From Nitrogeniibacter aestuarii (lineage in GTDB: Bacteria > Pseudomonadota > Gammaproteobacteria > Burkholderiales > Rhodocyclaceae), in contig NZ_CP071321.1 in assembly GCF_017309585.1 (NCBI RefSeq), forward strand, positions 3,864,001-3,928,000: a stretch of DNA of 64,000 nucleotides, in the 5' to 3' direction. Below the pieces are notes generated by a model, which was not told the DNA's origin, made no database searches, and saw only the letters and a program-made list of their open reading frames with translations. Both the position numbers and the translations under genes were made by a program. How positions within the stretch are numbered: the first letter of the stretch is position 1; the number at the start of each line of letters is the position of its first letter. This document shows positions 1 to 8,787 of this stretch, in pieces.

Positions 1-339
1 GCGGTCATGACCCTGCAGGAACTGGGGCTTGAGTGCGACATCGCCGAAGACGGCCGCGAGGCGCTCGAGCGCCTGCATGAGCGTCGCTACAGCCTGGTGC
101 TCATGGACTGCCAGATGCCGGTCATGGACGGCTACGAAGCCACACGCGCCCTGCGCAAGCTCGAAGAAGACCTGGGCTGGCAGCGCACGCCCGTCATTGC
201 ACTGACGGCGAACGCGGTGGCGGGCAACGAAGCGCGGTGCTTTGGCGCCGGCATGGACGACTTTGTCCCCAAGCCCTTCGAAATCGAGGACCTGGTGAAG
301 GCCCTGAAACGTTATCTGAGCGTTCAGCGCGCGGCCTGA
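1..339 (+). CDS. Receiver domain, C-terminal end of a larger signalling protein (5' truncated)
   Basis: The reading frame is open from the first base of the window, so the gene begins outside it. What is visible is a response-regulator receiver domain with the phospho-acceptor region LVLMDCQMPVMDG, the conserved ALTANA segment and the PKPF motif with the invariant lysine. The protein ends about 15 residues after the last helix, so no output domain follows the receiver. That arrangement is typical of the C-terminal receiver of a hybrid histidine kinase, but a stand-alone receiver cannot be excluded because the N-terminal part is missing. It would accept phosphate at the aspartate of the MDCQMP segment. 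Confidence 0.85.
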   Translation, partial: AVMTLQELGLECDIAEDGREALERLHERRYSLVLMDCQMPVMDGYEATRALRKLEEDLGWQRTPVIALTANAVAGNEARCFGAGMDDFVPKPFEIEDLVKALKRYLSVQRAA

Positions 340-393
340 ATTTGCCGTCATGGAACGATGTGTGCGGCGCAAAACGCTGCCATAATCGCGCAC

Positions 394-1314
394 ATGAAAT
401 ACGCCAGCACCATCAAGGAAATCGGCCGTGGCGCCAAGGGGGCCAAACCCCTGCCGGTCGATGCCGCCAGATCCCTGTTCACCGACATCCTCGCGCAACA
501 GGTGCCCGAGCTCGAACTGGGCGCCATCATCCTGTCCATGCGCATCAAGAGCGAATCGCTCGACGAGCTCATCGGATTCAAACAGGCCATGGACGCGGTC
601 ACGCCGCAACTGAGCGTGCCGGCGGGCTGGCGCTGCGTGGTCCTGCCCAGCTACAACGGGGCGCGCCGCCAACCCAATCTCATGCCCCTGCTCGCCATGC
701 TACTGGCGCGCGAGGGCGTCCCGGTGCTCATTCAGGGCCGGCATGACTTCGACGCCCGCGTCAGTCCCTTCGAGCTGCTGGCGGAACTGGGCATCACGCC
801 GCAGCAAGACGTCCAGGCGGCCAGCGCACAACTGGCGGCCGGCCAGGTGGCCTGCCTCAAGCTCGACACCCTGTTGCCGGGGCTGGATGCCCTTCTGGCG
901 CTGCGGCCCCGATTGGGTGTGCGCAACAGCGGCCACACCATGGCCAAGCTGCTCGATCCGGCCCGGGGCCACAGCGTGCGCGTGGTCGCGGTCACCCACC
1001 CCGAATACCTGGAGCGCATGGATGAGTTTCTCCTGGCCGATGGCGGCAGTGCCATGCTCATGCGTGGCACCGAGGGCGAAGCCTATGCCAACCCGCGGCG
1101 ACGCCCGGCCATGAAACTCTATGCCGACGGTGCGCTGGTCGAGACGATCGAAGCAGAAGCCGGCGGTGCACCGCCCCACGCGGATGTCCCCGACGTGCCC
1201 GAGGTGCGCGAAAACGCCGGACTCATCCGCGACATGCTCGCCGGCAAGACACCCATCCCTGCGCCCATCCGGGCTCAGGCCGAGGCCCTGATCCGCCGCG
1301 CCCGCCTCACCTGA
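394..1314 (+). CDS. ybiB: YbiB-like protein of the anthranilate phosphoribosyltransferase (TrpD2) fold
   Basis: A protein of 306 residues beginning MKYASTIKEIGRGAKGAKPL. The N-terminal helical part with an acidic LxLGAxIxxMRIKxES segment, followed by a glycosyltransferase-like domain containing the VRNSGHTMAKLLDP stretch, matches the YbiB/TrpD2 family. E. coli YbiB resembles TrpD in fold but binds nucleic acid without sequence preference and is linked to the LexA/SOS response. The ATG at 394 is preferred over the upstream in-frame ATG at 358, because family members start at the MxYxxxIKEIGRG segment. The following gene, nasA, has its own promoter, so no functional link is implied. Confidence 0.85.
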   Translation: MKYASTIKEIGRGAKGAKPLPVDAARSLFTDILAQQVPELELGAIILSMRIKSESLDELIGFKQAMDAVTPQLSVPAGWRCVVLPSYNGARRQPNLMPLLAMLLAREGVPVLIQGRHDFDARVSPFELLAELGITPQQDVQAASAQLAAGQVACLKLDTLLPGLDALLALRPRLGVRNSGHTMAKLLDPARGHSVRVVAVTHPEYLERMDEFLLADGGSAMLMRGTEGEAYANPRRRPAMKLYADGALVETIEAEAGGAPPHADVPDVPEVRENAGLIRDMLAGKTPIPAPIRAQAEALIRRARLT

Positions 1315-1327
1315 CCCCGGCACCCGC

Positions 1328-1364
1328 CGCACCAGTGTTGTGCAAATTGCACCAAGCTGGCGCA
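1328..1364 (+). promoter_or_regulatory. Two tandem NtrC-like binding sites upstream of nasA
   Basis: Two 17-bp imperfect palindromes fit the NtrC enhancer consensus TGCACC-N5-GGTGCA. Site 1 (1328-1344) reads CGCACCAGTGTTGTGCA, with 10 of 12 consensus positions. Site 2 (1348-1364) reads TGCACCAAGCTGGCGCA, with 11 of 12. Their centres are 20 bp apart, two helical turns, as needed for cooperative binding of NtrC dimers. They lie roughly 90-125 bp upstream of the start expected from the -24/-12 promoter at 1426-1442. The match was made by eye. Confidence 0.75.
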
Positions 1365-1425
1365 CCCGAATTCGACTCGGGGCGATTTTGCAGCGCAAAA
1401 CCGCCTCAAGCACGCCAGATCTGGC

Positions 1426-1442
1426 TGGCACGCCGGTTGCTA
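1426..1442 (+). promoter_or_regulatory. Sigma54 (-24/-12) promoter of nasA
   Basis: The sequence TGGCACGCCGGTTGCTA is a full match to the sigma54 consensus TGGCACG-N4-TTGCW. The invariant GG (1427-1428) and GC (1439-1440) are 12 bp apart. Transcription should start near 1452, leaving a leader of only about 14 nt before the nasA ATG at 1466, so RNA-level leader control of nasA is unlikely. Confidence 0.85.
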
Positions 1443-1465
1443 CATTGCGCAGCAAAGGAGTGCCC

Positions 1466-4192
1466 ATGTCTGAGACCAAATCCACCTGTTGTTATTGCGG
1501 CGTCGGCTGCGGCGTCATCATCGAGCATGATGGCGACCAGATCACCGGCGTGCGCGGCGACCCCGACCATCCAGCCAACTTCGGTCGCCTGTGCACCAAG
1601 GGCTCGACACTCCACCTGACGGCGGCGCCCGAGACCCTGGCGGTGCGCGCCAAGGTGCCGCAACTGCGCACCACCCGCGACGCGGCCCGCCTGCCCAGCG
1701 ACTGGGACACGGCCCTCGACCATGTCGCCGGGCGCTTTGCCGACATCATTCGCACCCACGGCCCCGACGCGGTTGCCTTCTATGGCGCCGGCCAGTTGCT
1801 GACCGAGGACTATTACGTCTTCAACAAGCTCGCCAAGGGCCTGATCGGCACCAACAATCTCGACACCAATTCGCGCCTGTGCATGTCCAGTGCCGTGGCC
1901 GGGTACAAGCTGAGTCTCGGCGCCGACAGCCCACCGTGCAGCTACGAGGACTTCGACCACGCGGGCTGTCTGTTCATCACCGGCAGCAATACCGCCTTCG
2001 CCCACCCGATTGCCTTCCGCCGCGTCGAAGACGCCCGCAAGGCCAATCCGGACATGAAGCTCATCGTGGTGGACCCGCGCCGTACCGACACCGCTGAAGC
2101 CGCCGACCTGTTCCTGCCCATCCTGCCCGGCACCGACATCGCGCTCTACAACGCCATGCTGCATGTGATGCTGTGGGAGGGGTGGATCGACCAGGCCTAT
2201 GTGGACGCGCACACCGAGGGCTTCGATGCCCTCAAGAAGCTGGTGCGCGATTACAGCCCCACCAGTGCCGCCGACATCTGCGGCATCCCCAAGGCCGACA
2301 TCGAAAAGGCCGCCGAGTGGTTTGCCACCTCCAGCGCCACCCTGTCGCTCTACTGCCAGGGTCTGAATCAGTCCAGTTCAGGCACCCACAAGAATTCCGC
2401 GCTCATCAACCTGCATCTGGCCACCGGGCAGATCGGCCGTGCCGGCGCCGGCCCCTTCTCGCTGACCGGGCAACCCAATGCCATGGGGGGCCGCGAAGTC
2501 GGCGGTCTGGCCAACCTGCTGTCCGCCCATCGCGACCTCGCCAACCCGGAGCACCGCGCCGAAGTGGCCGCTCTGTGGGGCATCGACGATGTGCCTGCCG
2601 AACCCGGCAAGAGTGCCGTCGAACTGTTTGAAGCGGTCAAGGAAGGTCAGATCAAGGCCGTGTGGATTGCCTGTACCAATCCCGCGCAATCGATGCCCGA
2701 TCAGACACTCATTCACGAAGCACTCAAAACCGCCGAACTGGTGGTGGTGCAGGAAGCCTTCGAGCACACCGAAACCTGCGCCTACGCCGACGTTCTGCTG
2801 CCGGCCACCACCTGGGGCGAGAAGAACGGCACGGTCACCAACTCAGAGCGCCGCATCAGTCGGGTGCAGCCCGGCGTGGCCGCCCCCGGCGAGGCTCGCC
2901 ACGATTGGGCCATTGTCTGCGACTTCGCCCAGCGCCTGGGCCACACGCTGGGCAAGGGCGCGCTGGCCGAGCGCCTGTTTGCCTACGACGGCCCCGAAGC
3001 CATCTGGAACGAACACCGTGAAAGCACCCGGGGTCGTGATCTGGACATCACCGGCCTGAACTACGCCATGCTCGAAACGGCGGGTCCACAGCAGTGGCCC
3101 TACCCGGAAGGCGCGACCGGCGGCCAGGTGCGCCTGTACGAGGACGGCGTCTTCCCGACCCCGAGCGGCAAGGCACGCTTCGTGGTCACCGAATACAAGG
3201 CCACGGCCGAAAAACCCAGCGCCCGCTATCCGCTGCACCTGATCACCGGCCGCCTGCGCGACCAGTGGCACGGCATGAGCCGCACCGGCCTGGTGGCGCG
3301 ACTCTACAGTCACGAAACCGAACCGCTGCTGCACATGCATCCGGACGACCTCGCCCGCCGCGATCTGGGCAACGGTGACGTCATTCGCGTCAAGTCGCGC
3401 CAGGGGAGCGTCGTGCTCAAGGTGCTCGAGACCGATACCGTCCGCCCCGGCCAGTGCTTCCTGCCCATGCACTGGGGCGGCAATGCCATGGCGGGCACCC
3501 TGGGGGTGAACGCACTGATGCCCTCGGCCTTCGATCCCTATTCGAAGCAGCCGGAGCTGAAGCACGCGGCCGCTCAGGTCGAGAAGGTGACCAGCGGCCA
3601 CCCGATCGTGGCCATGCGTCGGGTGGATGTCACCAAAGAGAACCCTTACGAGGTCATGGCCCGGATCCGCACCCGTCTGGCCGCTCTCCCGTACGCCAGC
3701 CTCACCCTGGCCGGCCGGGACGTGCCGGTCGTGATGCTGCAATCGCGGGTGGAAGAGCATGAGCCCGAACTCATCAACGCCATCGACGCAGCATTCTCGC
3801 TCGATGATCCGACCCAGGCCCTCAGCTATGCCGACCCGCGCCGCGACATCGGCAAGCGCGCGCGCATCGACGACGACATCCTCACGGCGGTGCGGCTGGT
3901 GGGCGAAACCAAAGCCGCCGAGTGGCTCGCCCAGTTGATGACGGTCGGCGCCTCCGCAGCGCCCATGCGCCGCTGGCTGCTGGCGCCGGTCACGCAACCG
4001 CCCGAGGGCGGGCCCACCCGCGGCAAGGTCATCTGCAACTGTTTCGACATTTCCGAGGACGCCATCAAGGCCGCCTTTGACGCTGGCGAATCCATCGAAC
4101 AGCTTCAGGCACGCACCAAGTGCGGCACCAATTGCGGCTCCTGTGTGCCGGAACTGCGGCGCCTGAAGAATCAGTACCGTCTGCCGGCCTGA
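1466..4192 (+). CDS. nasA: Assimilatory nitrate reductase, large catalytic subunit
   Basis: A cytoplasmic molybdopterin oxidoreductase of 908 residues that reduces nitrate to nitrite for assimilation. The N-terminus carries a [4Fe-4S] motif: cysteines in STCCYCGVGCG (C8-x2-C11-x3-C15), with a fourth in GRLCTKG. The bis-MGD-binding domains follow, then the molydopterin dinucleotide-binding C-terminal domain around the LITGRLRDQWHGMSRTG segment. The last 65 residues form a BFD-like [2Fe-2S] domain (CNCFDIS and KCGTNCGSC), as in NasA of Klebsiella and other proteobacteria, which receives electrons. The start at 1466 is chosen because AAAGGAG lies 8 nt upstream and the protein begins just before the cluster motif. 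It stands apart from nirBD and has its own sigma54 promoter. No separate NasB/NasC electron-transfer subunit is adjacent. Confidence 0.95.
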   Translation: MSETKSTCCYCGVGCGVIIEHDGDQITGVRGDPDHPANFGRLCTKGSTLHLTAAPETLAVRAKVPQLRTTRDAARLPSDWDTALDHVAGRFADIIRTHGPDAVAFYGAGQLLTEDYYVFNKLAKGLIGTNNLDTNSRLCMSSAVAGYKLSLGADSPPCSYEDFDHAGCLFITGSNTAFAHPIAFRRVEDARKANPDMKLIVVDPRRTDTAEAADLFLPILPGTDIALYNAMLHVMLWEGWIDQAYVDAHTEGFDALKKLVRDYSPTSAADICGIPKADIEKAAEWFATSSATLSLYCQGLNQSSSGTHKNSALINLHLATGQIGRAGAGPFSLTGQPNAMGGREVGGLANLLSAHRDLANPEHRAEVAALWGIDDVPAEPGKSAVELFEAVKEGQIKAVWIACTNPAQSMPDQTLIHEALKTAELVVVQEAFEHTETCAYADVLLPATTWGEKNGTVTNSERRISRVQPGVAAPGEARHDWAIVCDFAQRLGHTLGKGALAERLFAYDGPEAIWNEHRESTRGRDLDITGLNYAMLETAGPQQWPYPEGATGGQVRLYEDGVFPTPSGKARFVVTEYKATAEKPSARYPLHLITGRLRDQWHGMSRTGLVARLYSHETEPLLHMHPDDLARRDLGNGDVIRVKSRQGSVVLKVLETDTVRPGQCFLPMHWGGNAMAGTLGVNALMPSAFDPYSKQPELKHAAAQVEKVTSGHPIVAMRRVDVTKENPYEVMARIRTRLAALPYASLTLAGRDVPVVMLQSRVEEHEPELINAIDAAFSLDDPTQALSYADPRRDIGKRARIDDDILTAVRLVGETKAAEWLAQLMTVGASAAPMRRWLLAPVTQPPEGGPTRGKVICNCFDISEDAIKAAFDAGESIEQLQARTKCGTNCGSCVPELRRLKNQYRLPA

Positions 4193-4311
4193 CCACCGCC
4201 CCCTCGCCATCCCGGTGAGGGGCAGCCCCGTGACCTGACCAAGGTCTGAGCCTGCGCGGCAAAGTGTCGCAAAGCCCGCTTCCAGGGCGTCACGCTCGCT
4301 ATATTCGCCGG

Positions 4312-4698
4312 ATGCCTGATTTGCGCGTCCGGATGCCCATTCGTATCGCCGTGGCCTGGGTGGCCATGGTGATGCTGCTCGTGGCGCCCCTGGCCGCACA
4401 GCCGGGCACCGCCGGAAGCAGTGCCTCGTTCATCGAGCTCTGTACCGGGCAGGGGATAGAGCAGGTGAGGGTCGACGACGGCGCCGCCGGCGACGTCCCC
4501 GGTTCGGCCTGCGGCGGCGAGCGGTGCCCATGGTGCGTGCTCCAGGCCACGCCCGCCGTGCCCGCCACGCGCGTGTCGATGGCACCGCAACCGACCAGGC
4601 CGATCCTTCGCCTCAACCACGCGTTCGCCGACGCGCCCCTCGCCAGGCGCGATGCGGACCCACCCCCATCGCGCGCGCCACCCCGCCTGTATCACTGA
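4312..4698 (+). CDS. Small secreted/membrane protein, DUF2946-like
   Basis: A protein of about 128 residues with one N-terminal hydrophobic segment (IAVAWVAMVMLLVAPLAA) that serves as a signal or anchor. It contains an ELCTGQGI segment followed by a CGGERCPWCVL cysteine cluster. This arrangement of a Cys-x-x-x-Gly motif and a later CxxC resembles DUF2946 proteins, which often sit beside TonB-dependent copper receptors. The family assignment is tentative. It lies 109 bp upstream of a TonB receptor in the same direction. The cysteines may bind metal (inference). The start could also be the ATG at 4333. Confidence 0.55.
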   Translation: MPDLRVRMPIRIAVAWVAMVMLLVAPLAAQPGTAGSSASFIELCTGQGIEQVRVDDGAAGDVPGSACGGERCPWCVLQATPAVPATRVSMAPQPTRPILRLNHAFADAPLARRDADPPPSRAPPRLYH

Positions 4699-4807
4699 CC
4701 CCACGCCAAACCATAGCTGACACCGGCGGCCACCGGCCGACTGGTGCCCCTTCGTGCGTCCGTCGTCCACTGCACGCGGATGCCCACGATGTTTCCCGAG
4801 GTCCTCC

Positions 4808-6898
4808 ATGCAGGTATTCCGACTCGCGCCGATCACTGCGGCGCTGTTCGGCACGGCGCTGTCGTGCCACGCCCAGACACTCGTCCAGCTCGACGAAGTG
4901 AGCGTCACCGCCACCCGTGAAGCACGCGCCACCGCCGACGTCCCGCAGGCCATTTCCGTCATCGGCCGCAGCGCGCTGGCCCAGAAGAAAATGTACAACC
5001 TGAAAGAAGCGCTGGAGGAGATCCCGGGCGTCATGGTCGACAGCAAGAACGGCGGCTTCGACGCCCGCCTGATCATTCGCGGCGCCGGCCTCAAGGCGCC
5101 CTACGGCATCCGCGAGATCATGGTGCTGCGCGACGGCGTGCCGCTGACCGACCCGGACAGCTTCACCCGGCTGGACTTCGTCGACACCCAGGACATCGAG
5201 CGCATCGAAGTGGCCAAGGGGCCGGGCAACCTGTTCGCCTCCGGCAGTGCGGGCGGCGCCATCCAGGTCATCTCGAAATCGGTGTTCGATGACAGCGCCA
5301 ACAGCGCACGCATCGGTCTGGGCACCCAGAGCACCGAGAACTATCACCTGCGCTACGGCGGCATGATCAGCGACACGCAGGCCCTGGCGCTGACCGTGTC
5401 TCACCGCAACCAGGACAATGACTGGCGCCACTGGAACAGTTTCTCCACCACCCAGACCTCGATCAAGCATGGCTGGATGCTGTCCGGCGACGACACCCTG
5501 GAGAGCGAGCTGTCGTATGCGGAAGCCGACATGCAGTTGCCGGGCAGCATGGACGAGTCCCTGTTCAACGCCTATCTGCATGACGGCCGCCAGCGCGATA
5601 CCGACGACCCGTGGAAGCACTCGGGCCGCTACTCCAAGGTCTGGTTTTTCAACACCCGCCTGGAGATGGTGCGTGGCGACTTCAGCTTCAAGCCGCGCTT
5701 CTACTACAACACCTGGCACCACTATCACCCGGTCACCGGCCTGATCAACGACCCCTCCTCCTGGGTCAGCAACATCGGTACCGATCTGGAGGGGCACTGG
5801 CGTCACACCGACGGCACCCTGGTGGCGGGGGTGTCGATCCGCCGGGAGAAGGCACCGGACCAGAAGAAGTACGAATACCGCGACGTGCGCACCCTGCCGA
5901 GCGGACGCATTCTCGCCACCCTGTCGGACGCCCGGGGCGACCTGGCGTCCACCAGCGACAGCGAGAGCCTGCTCACCGGCCTCTACGTCCAGGAGAGCTG
6001 GCGCCCCGGCGAGCGCTGGATCGTGGACTCCGGCCTGCGTTACGACGTGATCGAGATGGAGAACACCACCGACGAGATCACCCAGTACAGCTGGGCCCTC
6101 GGTCGCTATGTGGCTGGCGACGGGTACGAGCACACGAAGAAGACCTTTCGCCTGCCGGCTCCCAAGCTGGCCGTCACCTACAAGCTCGGTGGCGGCATCA
6201 ACCTCTTCGGCATGATTGCCCAGGCCGCCCAGGTGCCCTCCTCCGGCGAGGTGTCGAGCAACCCGTCGCTGGACGCTTCGGTGTCGCGCAATATCGAGTT
6301 TGGCCTCAAGGGCCGCCACCGGGACTGGAGCTTCGACGCCAGCGTCTATCACACCACGGTGCGTGACGAAATCGTCCAGATCAACACCGGCGGGGTCACC
6401 GAATACGCCAACGCCGGGCGGACAGACAAGAAAGGCATGGAGCTGTCGGGCAGCGTCAACCTGGGCCACGGCGTCTCGCTTGGCGGTTTCTACGCCTGGT
6501 CGGACTACACCTATGACGCGTTCAGCGAGCCGCTGCGTGTGGGCTTCACCACGGTCAACGAGGACCGCGCCGGCAAGCGACTGCCCTTCATCCCCCGTCA
6601 TCAGTACGGCGCCCACATGGCCTGGACCACCGGCGCCTGGAAGCTCCGCCTGGCCGGACTGAGCTGGGGCGAATACTGGATGGACAACGCCAACACGCAG
6701 AAATACCAGGGCTGGGACTGGGTGCTGAACCTCTCGGCGAGCTATCAGCAGGGCCCCCATGTCATGTCCGTCAACGTGGGCAATCTCACCGACAAGCGCT
6801 ACGCCGTGGAGGCCAAAAAGGACACCAGCGGCAACCTGAGCTACACCGCGGCGGCGCCGCGCTCCGTGATGCTCACCTACCGATATGACTTCAACTGA
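4808..6898 (+). CDS. TonB-dependent outer-membrane receptor
   Basis: A protein of 696 residues with a signal peptide ending near SCHAQ, a TonB-box-like segment (LDEVSVTATRE), a plug domain (SVIGRSALAQKK to VISKS) and a 22-strand-type barrel ending in an aromatic residue pattern (MLTYRYDFN, last residues F-N). It imports a ligand across the outer membrane using TonB energy. The ligand is not readable from sequence alone. The neighbours (DUF2946-like protein, His-rich periplasmic protein, polyferredoxin membrane protein, SafE-like membrane protein) suggest a metal, with copper the best guess. The ATG at 4808 is used because it directly precedes the signal peptide. The next gene begins 10 nt after the stop. 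Confidence 0.88.
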   Translation: MQVFRLAPITAALFGTALSCHAQTLVQLDEVSVTATREARATADVPQAISVIGRSALAQKKMYNLKEALEEIPGVMVDSKNGGFDARLIIRGAGLKAPYGIREIMVLRDGVPLTDPDSFTRLDFVDTQDIERIEVAKGPGNLFASGSAGGAIQVISKSVFDDSANSARIGLGTQSTENYHLRYGGMISDTQALALTVSHRNQDNDWRHWNSFSTTQTSIKHGWMLSGDDTLESELSYAEADMQLPGSMDESLFNAYLHDGRQRDTDDPWKHSGRYSKVWFFNTRLEMVRGDFSFKPRFYYNTWHHYHPVTGLINDPSSWVSNIGTDLEGHWRHTDGTLVAGVSIRREKAPDQKKYEYRDVRTLPSGRILATLSDARGDLASTSDSESLLTGLYVQESWRPGERWIVDSGLRYDVIEMENTTDEITQYSWALGRYVAGDGYEHTKKTFRLPAPKLAVTYKLGGGINLFGMIAQAAQVPSSGEVSSNPSLDASVSRNIEFGLKGRHRDWSFDASVYHTTVRDEIVQINTGGVTEYANAGRTDKKGMELSGSVNLGHGVSLGGFYAWSDYTYDAFSEPLRVGFTTVNEDRAGKRLPFIPRHQYGAHMAWTTGAWKLRLAGLSWGEYWMDNANTQKYQGWDWVLNLSASYQQGPHVMSVNVGNLTDKRYAVEAKKDTSGNLSYTAAAPRSVMLTYRYDFN

Positions 6899-6908
6899 GG
6901 CAGATCAC

Positions 6909-7742
6909 ATGAGATCGATCCTGATGATGATCACCGTGCTCGCCATGAGCCCCCATGCACTGGCTCAGCATCGCCACGACGGTGGCGCTTCGGGCGCAGG
7001 CGCCGACGCCACCTCCTGGACCACCGTCCCGCGCCTGCAGCCGGCCGGTGGCGGTCGTGGCGAGATGCGCCTCGCCCTGGCCGGCATCGATGCCCCCGAA
7101 CTGGTCATCTACGCGCCCGGTGGCGCACCGGAGACCCGGGTGCGGCATGTGCCGGTCGAGGCGGGTCGCGCCCGTATCTCGCCGGCCGCGCCGATGACCG
7201 GCAACTACCACTGGGTTCAGGGCCGCGAGGTACGCCCGGGCATGTTCCACGTGGCCAGCACGGCGGTGTACTTTTCCAACCCCGGCCCGGCGCCCACGGC
7301 CCTGCTGGCCGAGCCCAGAAGCGAGCTGGAGATCGTGCCGACCCCGTTGCCGCGCGAGCATTCACGGTATCGCGAGGGGGAGCGCTGGCCGTTCCTGGTG
7401 CGCTGGCAAGGACAAGCGCTCGCCGCCCAGAAGCTCGTTCTGGAGACGGCCAACGGCAGCCGGACCGAGGCTCTGAGCGACGCCGATGGCCGCGCCGTGT
7501 TCGTCTTTCCGCTCGATTTCGACCCTGCGCAGCGCCCGGGCGGCCACGACCGGACGAGCGCGCCCTTCGTGCTGTGGACCGAGCACCGGAGCGACGGCGT
7601 GCACTACCTGAGTTCATTCACCAGCCAGTATTCGCCAGCCCCCGAACGCACCCGCAGCCTCGCCTGGGGTGCCGGCTTCGGCCTGTTCGGCATGGCACTC
7701 GCCGTGCCGCTGTTGTTTCGCCGGGAGCACCGCCATGACTGA
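6909..7742 (+). CDS. Periplasmic protein with C-terminal membrane anchor, putative metal-handling
   Basis: A protein of 277 residues. It has an N-terminal signal peptide (ILMMITVLAMSPHALA), then a short His-rich stretch QHRHDGG at the predicted mature N-terminus. A beta-rich middle follows (GNYHWVQGRE, HVASTAVYFSNPG, PFLVRWQGQALAAQKLVLETANG), and a C-terminal membrane helix (GFGLFGMALAVPLLF) ends with REHRHD. The middle recalls DUF4198/NikM-type periplasmic domains of metal uptake systems, but this is a visual impression only. Its stop overlaps the start of the next gene by 8 nt, so translation is coupled. It probably delivers or senses the substrate brought in by the TonB receptor (inference). 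Confidence 0.6.
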   Translation: MRSILMMITVLAMSPHALAQHRHDGGASGAGADATSWTTVPRLQPAGGGRGEMRLALAGIDAPELVIYAPGGAPETRVRHVPVEAGRARISPAAPMTGNYHWVQGREVRPGMFHVASTAVYFSNPGPAPTALLAEPRSELEIVPTPLPREHSRYREGERWPFLVRWQGQALAAQKLVLETANGSRTEALSDADGRAVFVFPLDFDPAQRPGGHDRTSAPFVLWTEHRSDGVHYLSSFTSQYSPAPERTRSLAWGAGFGLFGMALAVPLLFRREHRHD

Positions 7743-8787
7743 TGCCACATCCCATCGCCCGACCCTTGGCCGGATCCGTCTCGGTGTCCAGCTGTTCATG
7801 TTCGTTCTCACCGTCTGGGGCGCCAGTGTCGTGGGGCATTACGCGGCCGACAAGATTTCCGACGCGCTGCCCGCGCTGTCCTGCGCCTACGACATGGAGA
7901 ACGGCAGCTACTGCGTGCTGATTCCCCTCCAGCACCAGATGCATCACCGGGTCGGTCAGGCCCTGGTCAGCGCTCAACAGGTGGGCCTCAAGATCCTGCT
8001 GCCGCTGGCCATGACCCTGCTGAGCTTCCTGGTCTTCTTTTTCATTCTCGGCAAGGCGTTCTGCGCCTGGGTCTGTCCCCTGGGAACGCTGCAGGAGCTG
8101 ATACAGCGTGTGGGGCGGCGCTTCGGCCTGCCACTGCATGCGCTGAACAAGACCGGCACCCATCGGGTTCGCCCCGTCAAATGGCTGATCCTGCTGGGCC
8201 TGGTGCTGGCCCTGCCCCTGCTCACCGGGCTGGGGGTGACGCCGCACGAATTCGGCAATCCCTACTGCGACGTGTGCCCCGCCCGCATCGCCACCACCCT
8301 GCTCAGCGGCAACACCGAGCAGCTCTCGATCAACGCCGCCAGCCCCCTGAGCTTTGCCATCGGCGCCCTGGGCAACACCCTGTTCGGTTTCGTTGCCGTG
8401 AGCGCTCTGGCCATCCGCCAGCCCTTCTGCCGCATGTGCCCCATGCTGGCCCTCAACGGCGCCTTTCGCCACCTGTCCCTGACGCGACTGGTCAAGCGCC
8501 CGCACGACAAGTGCACCCGGTGCGGCATCTGTACCCAGGCGTGCCCCATGGATATCCACAAAATCCAGTCTCAATCGGGGCGCGCGGCCTTTCATGAAGA
8601 CTGCACCCTGTGCGGTCGATGCGCCGAATACTGCCCCGACGACGATGTGATTGCGCTCAAGTTCGGCCCCTGGCGCCTGTTCCGCTCAAGCCGTGCCTAC
8701 TACAAGCGCCGCGTCAAAGGCGAATCGCCCCAGGGGGACGTCAAGCCGCTCAAGCGCCTGCCCCGCCCCGCGCCGGAGCGGCCGTGA
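7735..8787 (+). CDS. 4Fe-4S polyferredoxin membrane protein (NapH/NosR/CcoG-like)
   Basis: A protein of 350 residues with several membrane helices and the cysteine motifs of the NapH/NosR C-terminal/CcoG group: FCAWVCPLGTLQEL, CDVCPAR and FCRMCPMLALNG near membrane helix ends. These are followed by two ferredoxin [4Fe-4S] motifs, CTRCGICTQACPM and CTLCGRCAEYCPD. Proteins of this type move electrons across or to the membrane; CcoG reduces Cu(II) before copper insertion. It overlaps the preceding gene by 8 nt and the next by 4 nt (GTGA). The context argues for reduction of an imported metal rather than nitrate or nitrous oxide respiration, since no nap or nos genes are present. The exact role is inferred. 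Confidence 0.75.
   Translation: MTDATSHRPTLGRIRLGVQLFMFVLTVWGASVVGHYAADKISDALPALSCAYDMENGSYCVLIPLQHQMHHRVGQALVSAQQVGLKILLPLAMTLLSFLVFFFILGKAFCAWVCPLGTLQELIQRVGRRFGLPLHALNKTGTHRVRPVKWLILLGLVLALPLLTGLGVTPHEFGNPYCDVCPARIATTLLSGNTEQLSINAASPLSFAIGALGNTLFGFVAVSALAIRQPFCRMCPMLALNGAFRHLSLTRLVKRPHDKCTRCGICTQACPMDIHKIQSQSGRAAFHEDCTLCGRCAEYCPDDDVIALKFGPWRLFRSSRAYYKRRVKGESPQGDVKPLKRLPRPAPERP

Noticed and set aside
1328..1411. Hairpin pair before nasA as an ANTAR/NasR leader target
   Set aside because: The GCACCA-containing inverted repeats lie upstream of the -24/-12 promoter, so they are not transcribed with nasA. They match the NtrC site much better.
4613..6760. Long open frame antisense to the TonB receptor
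   Set aside because: It is a shadow frame without motif or start signal; the receptor with signal peptide and plug is clearly real.
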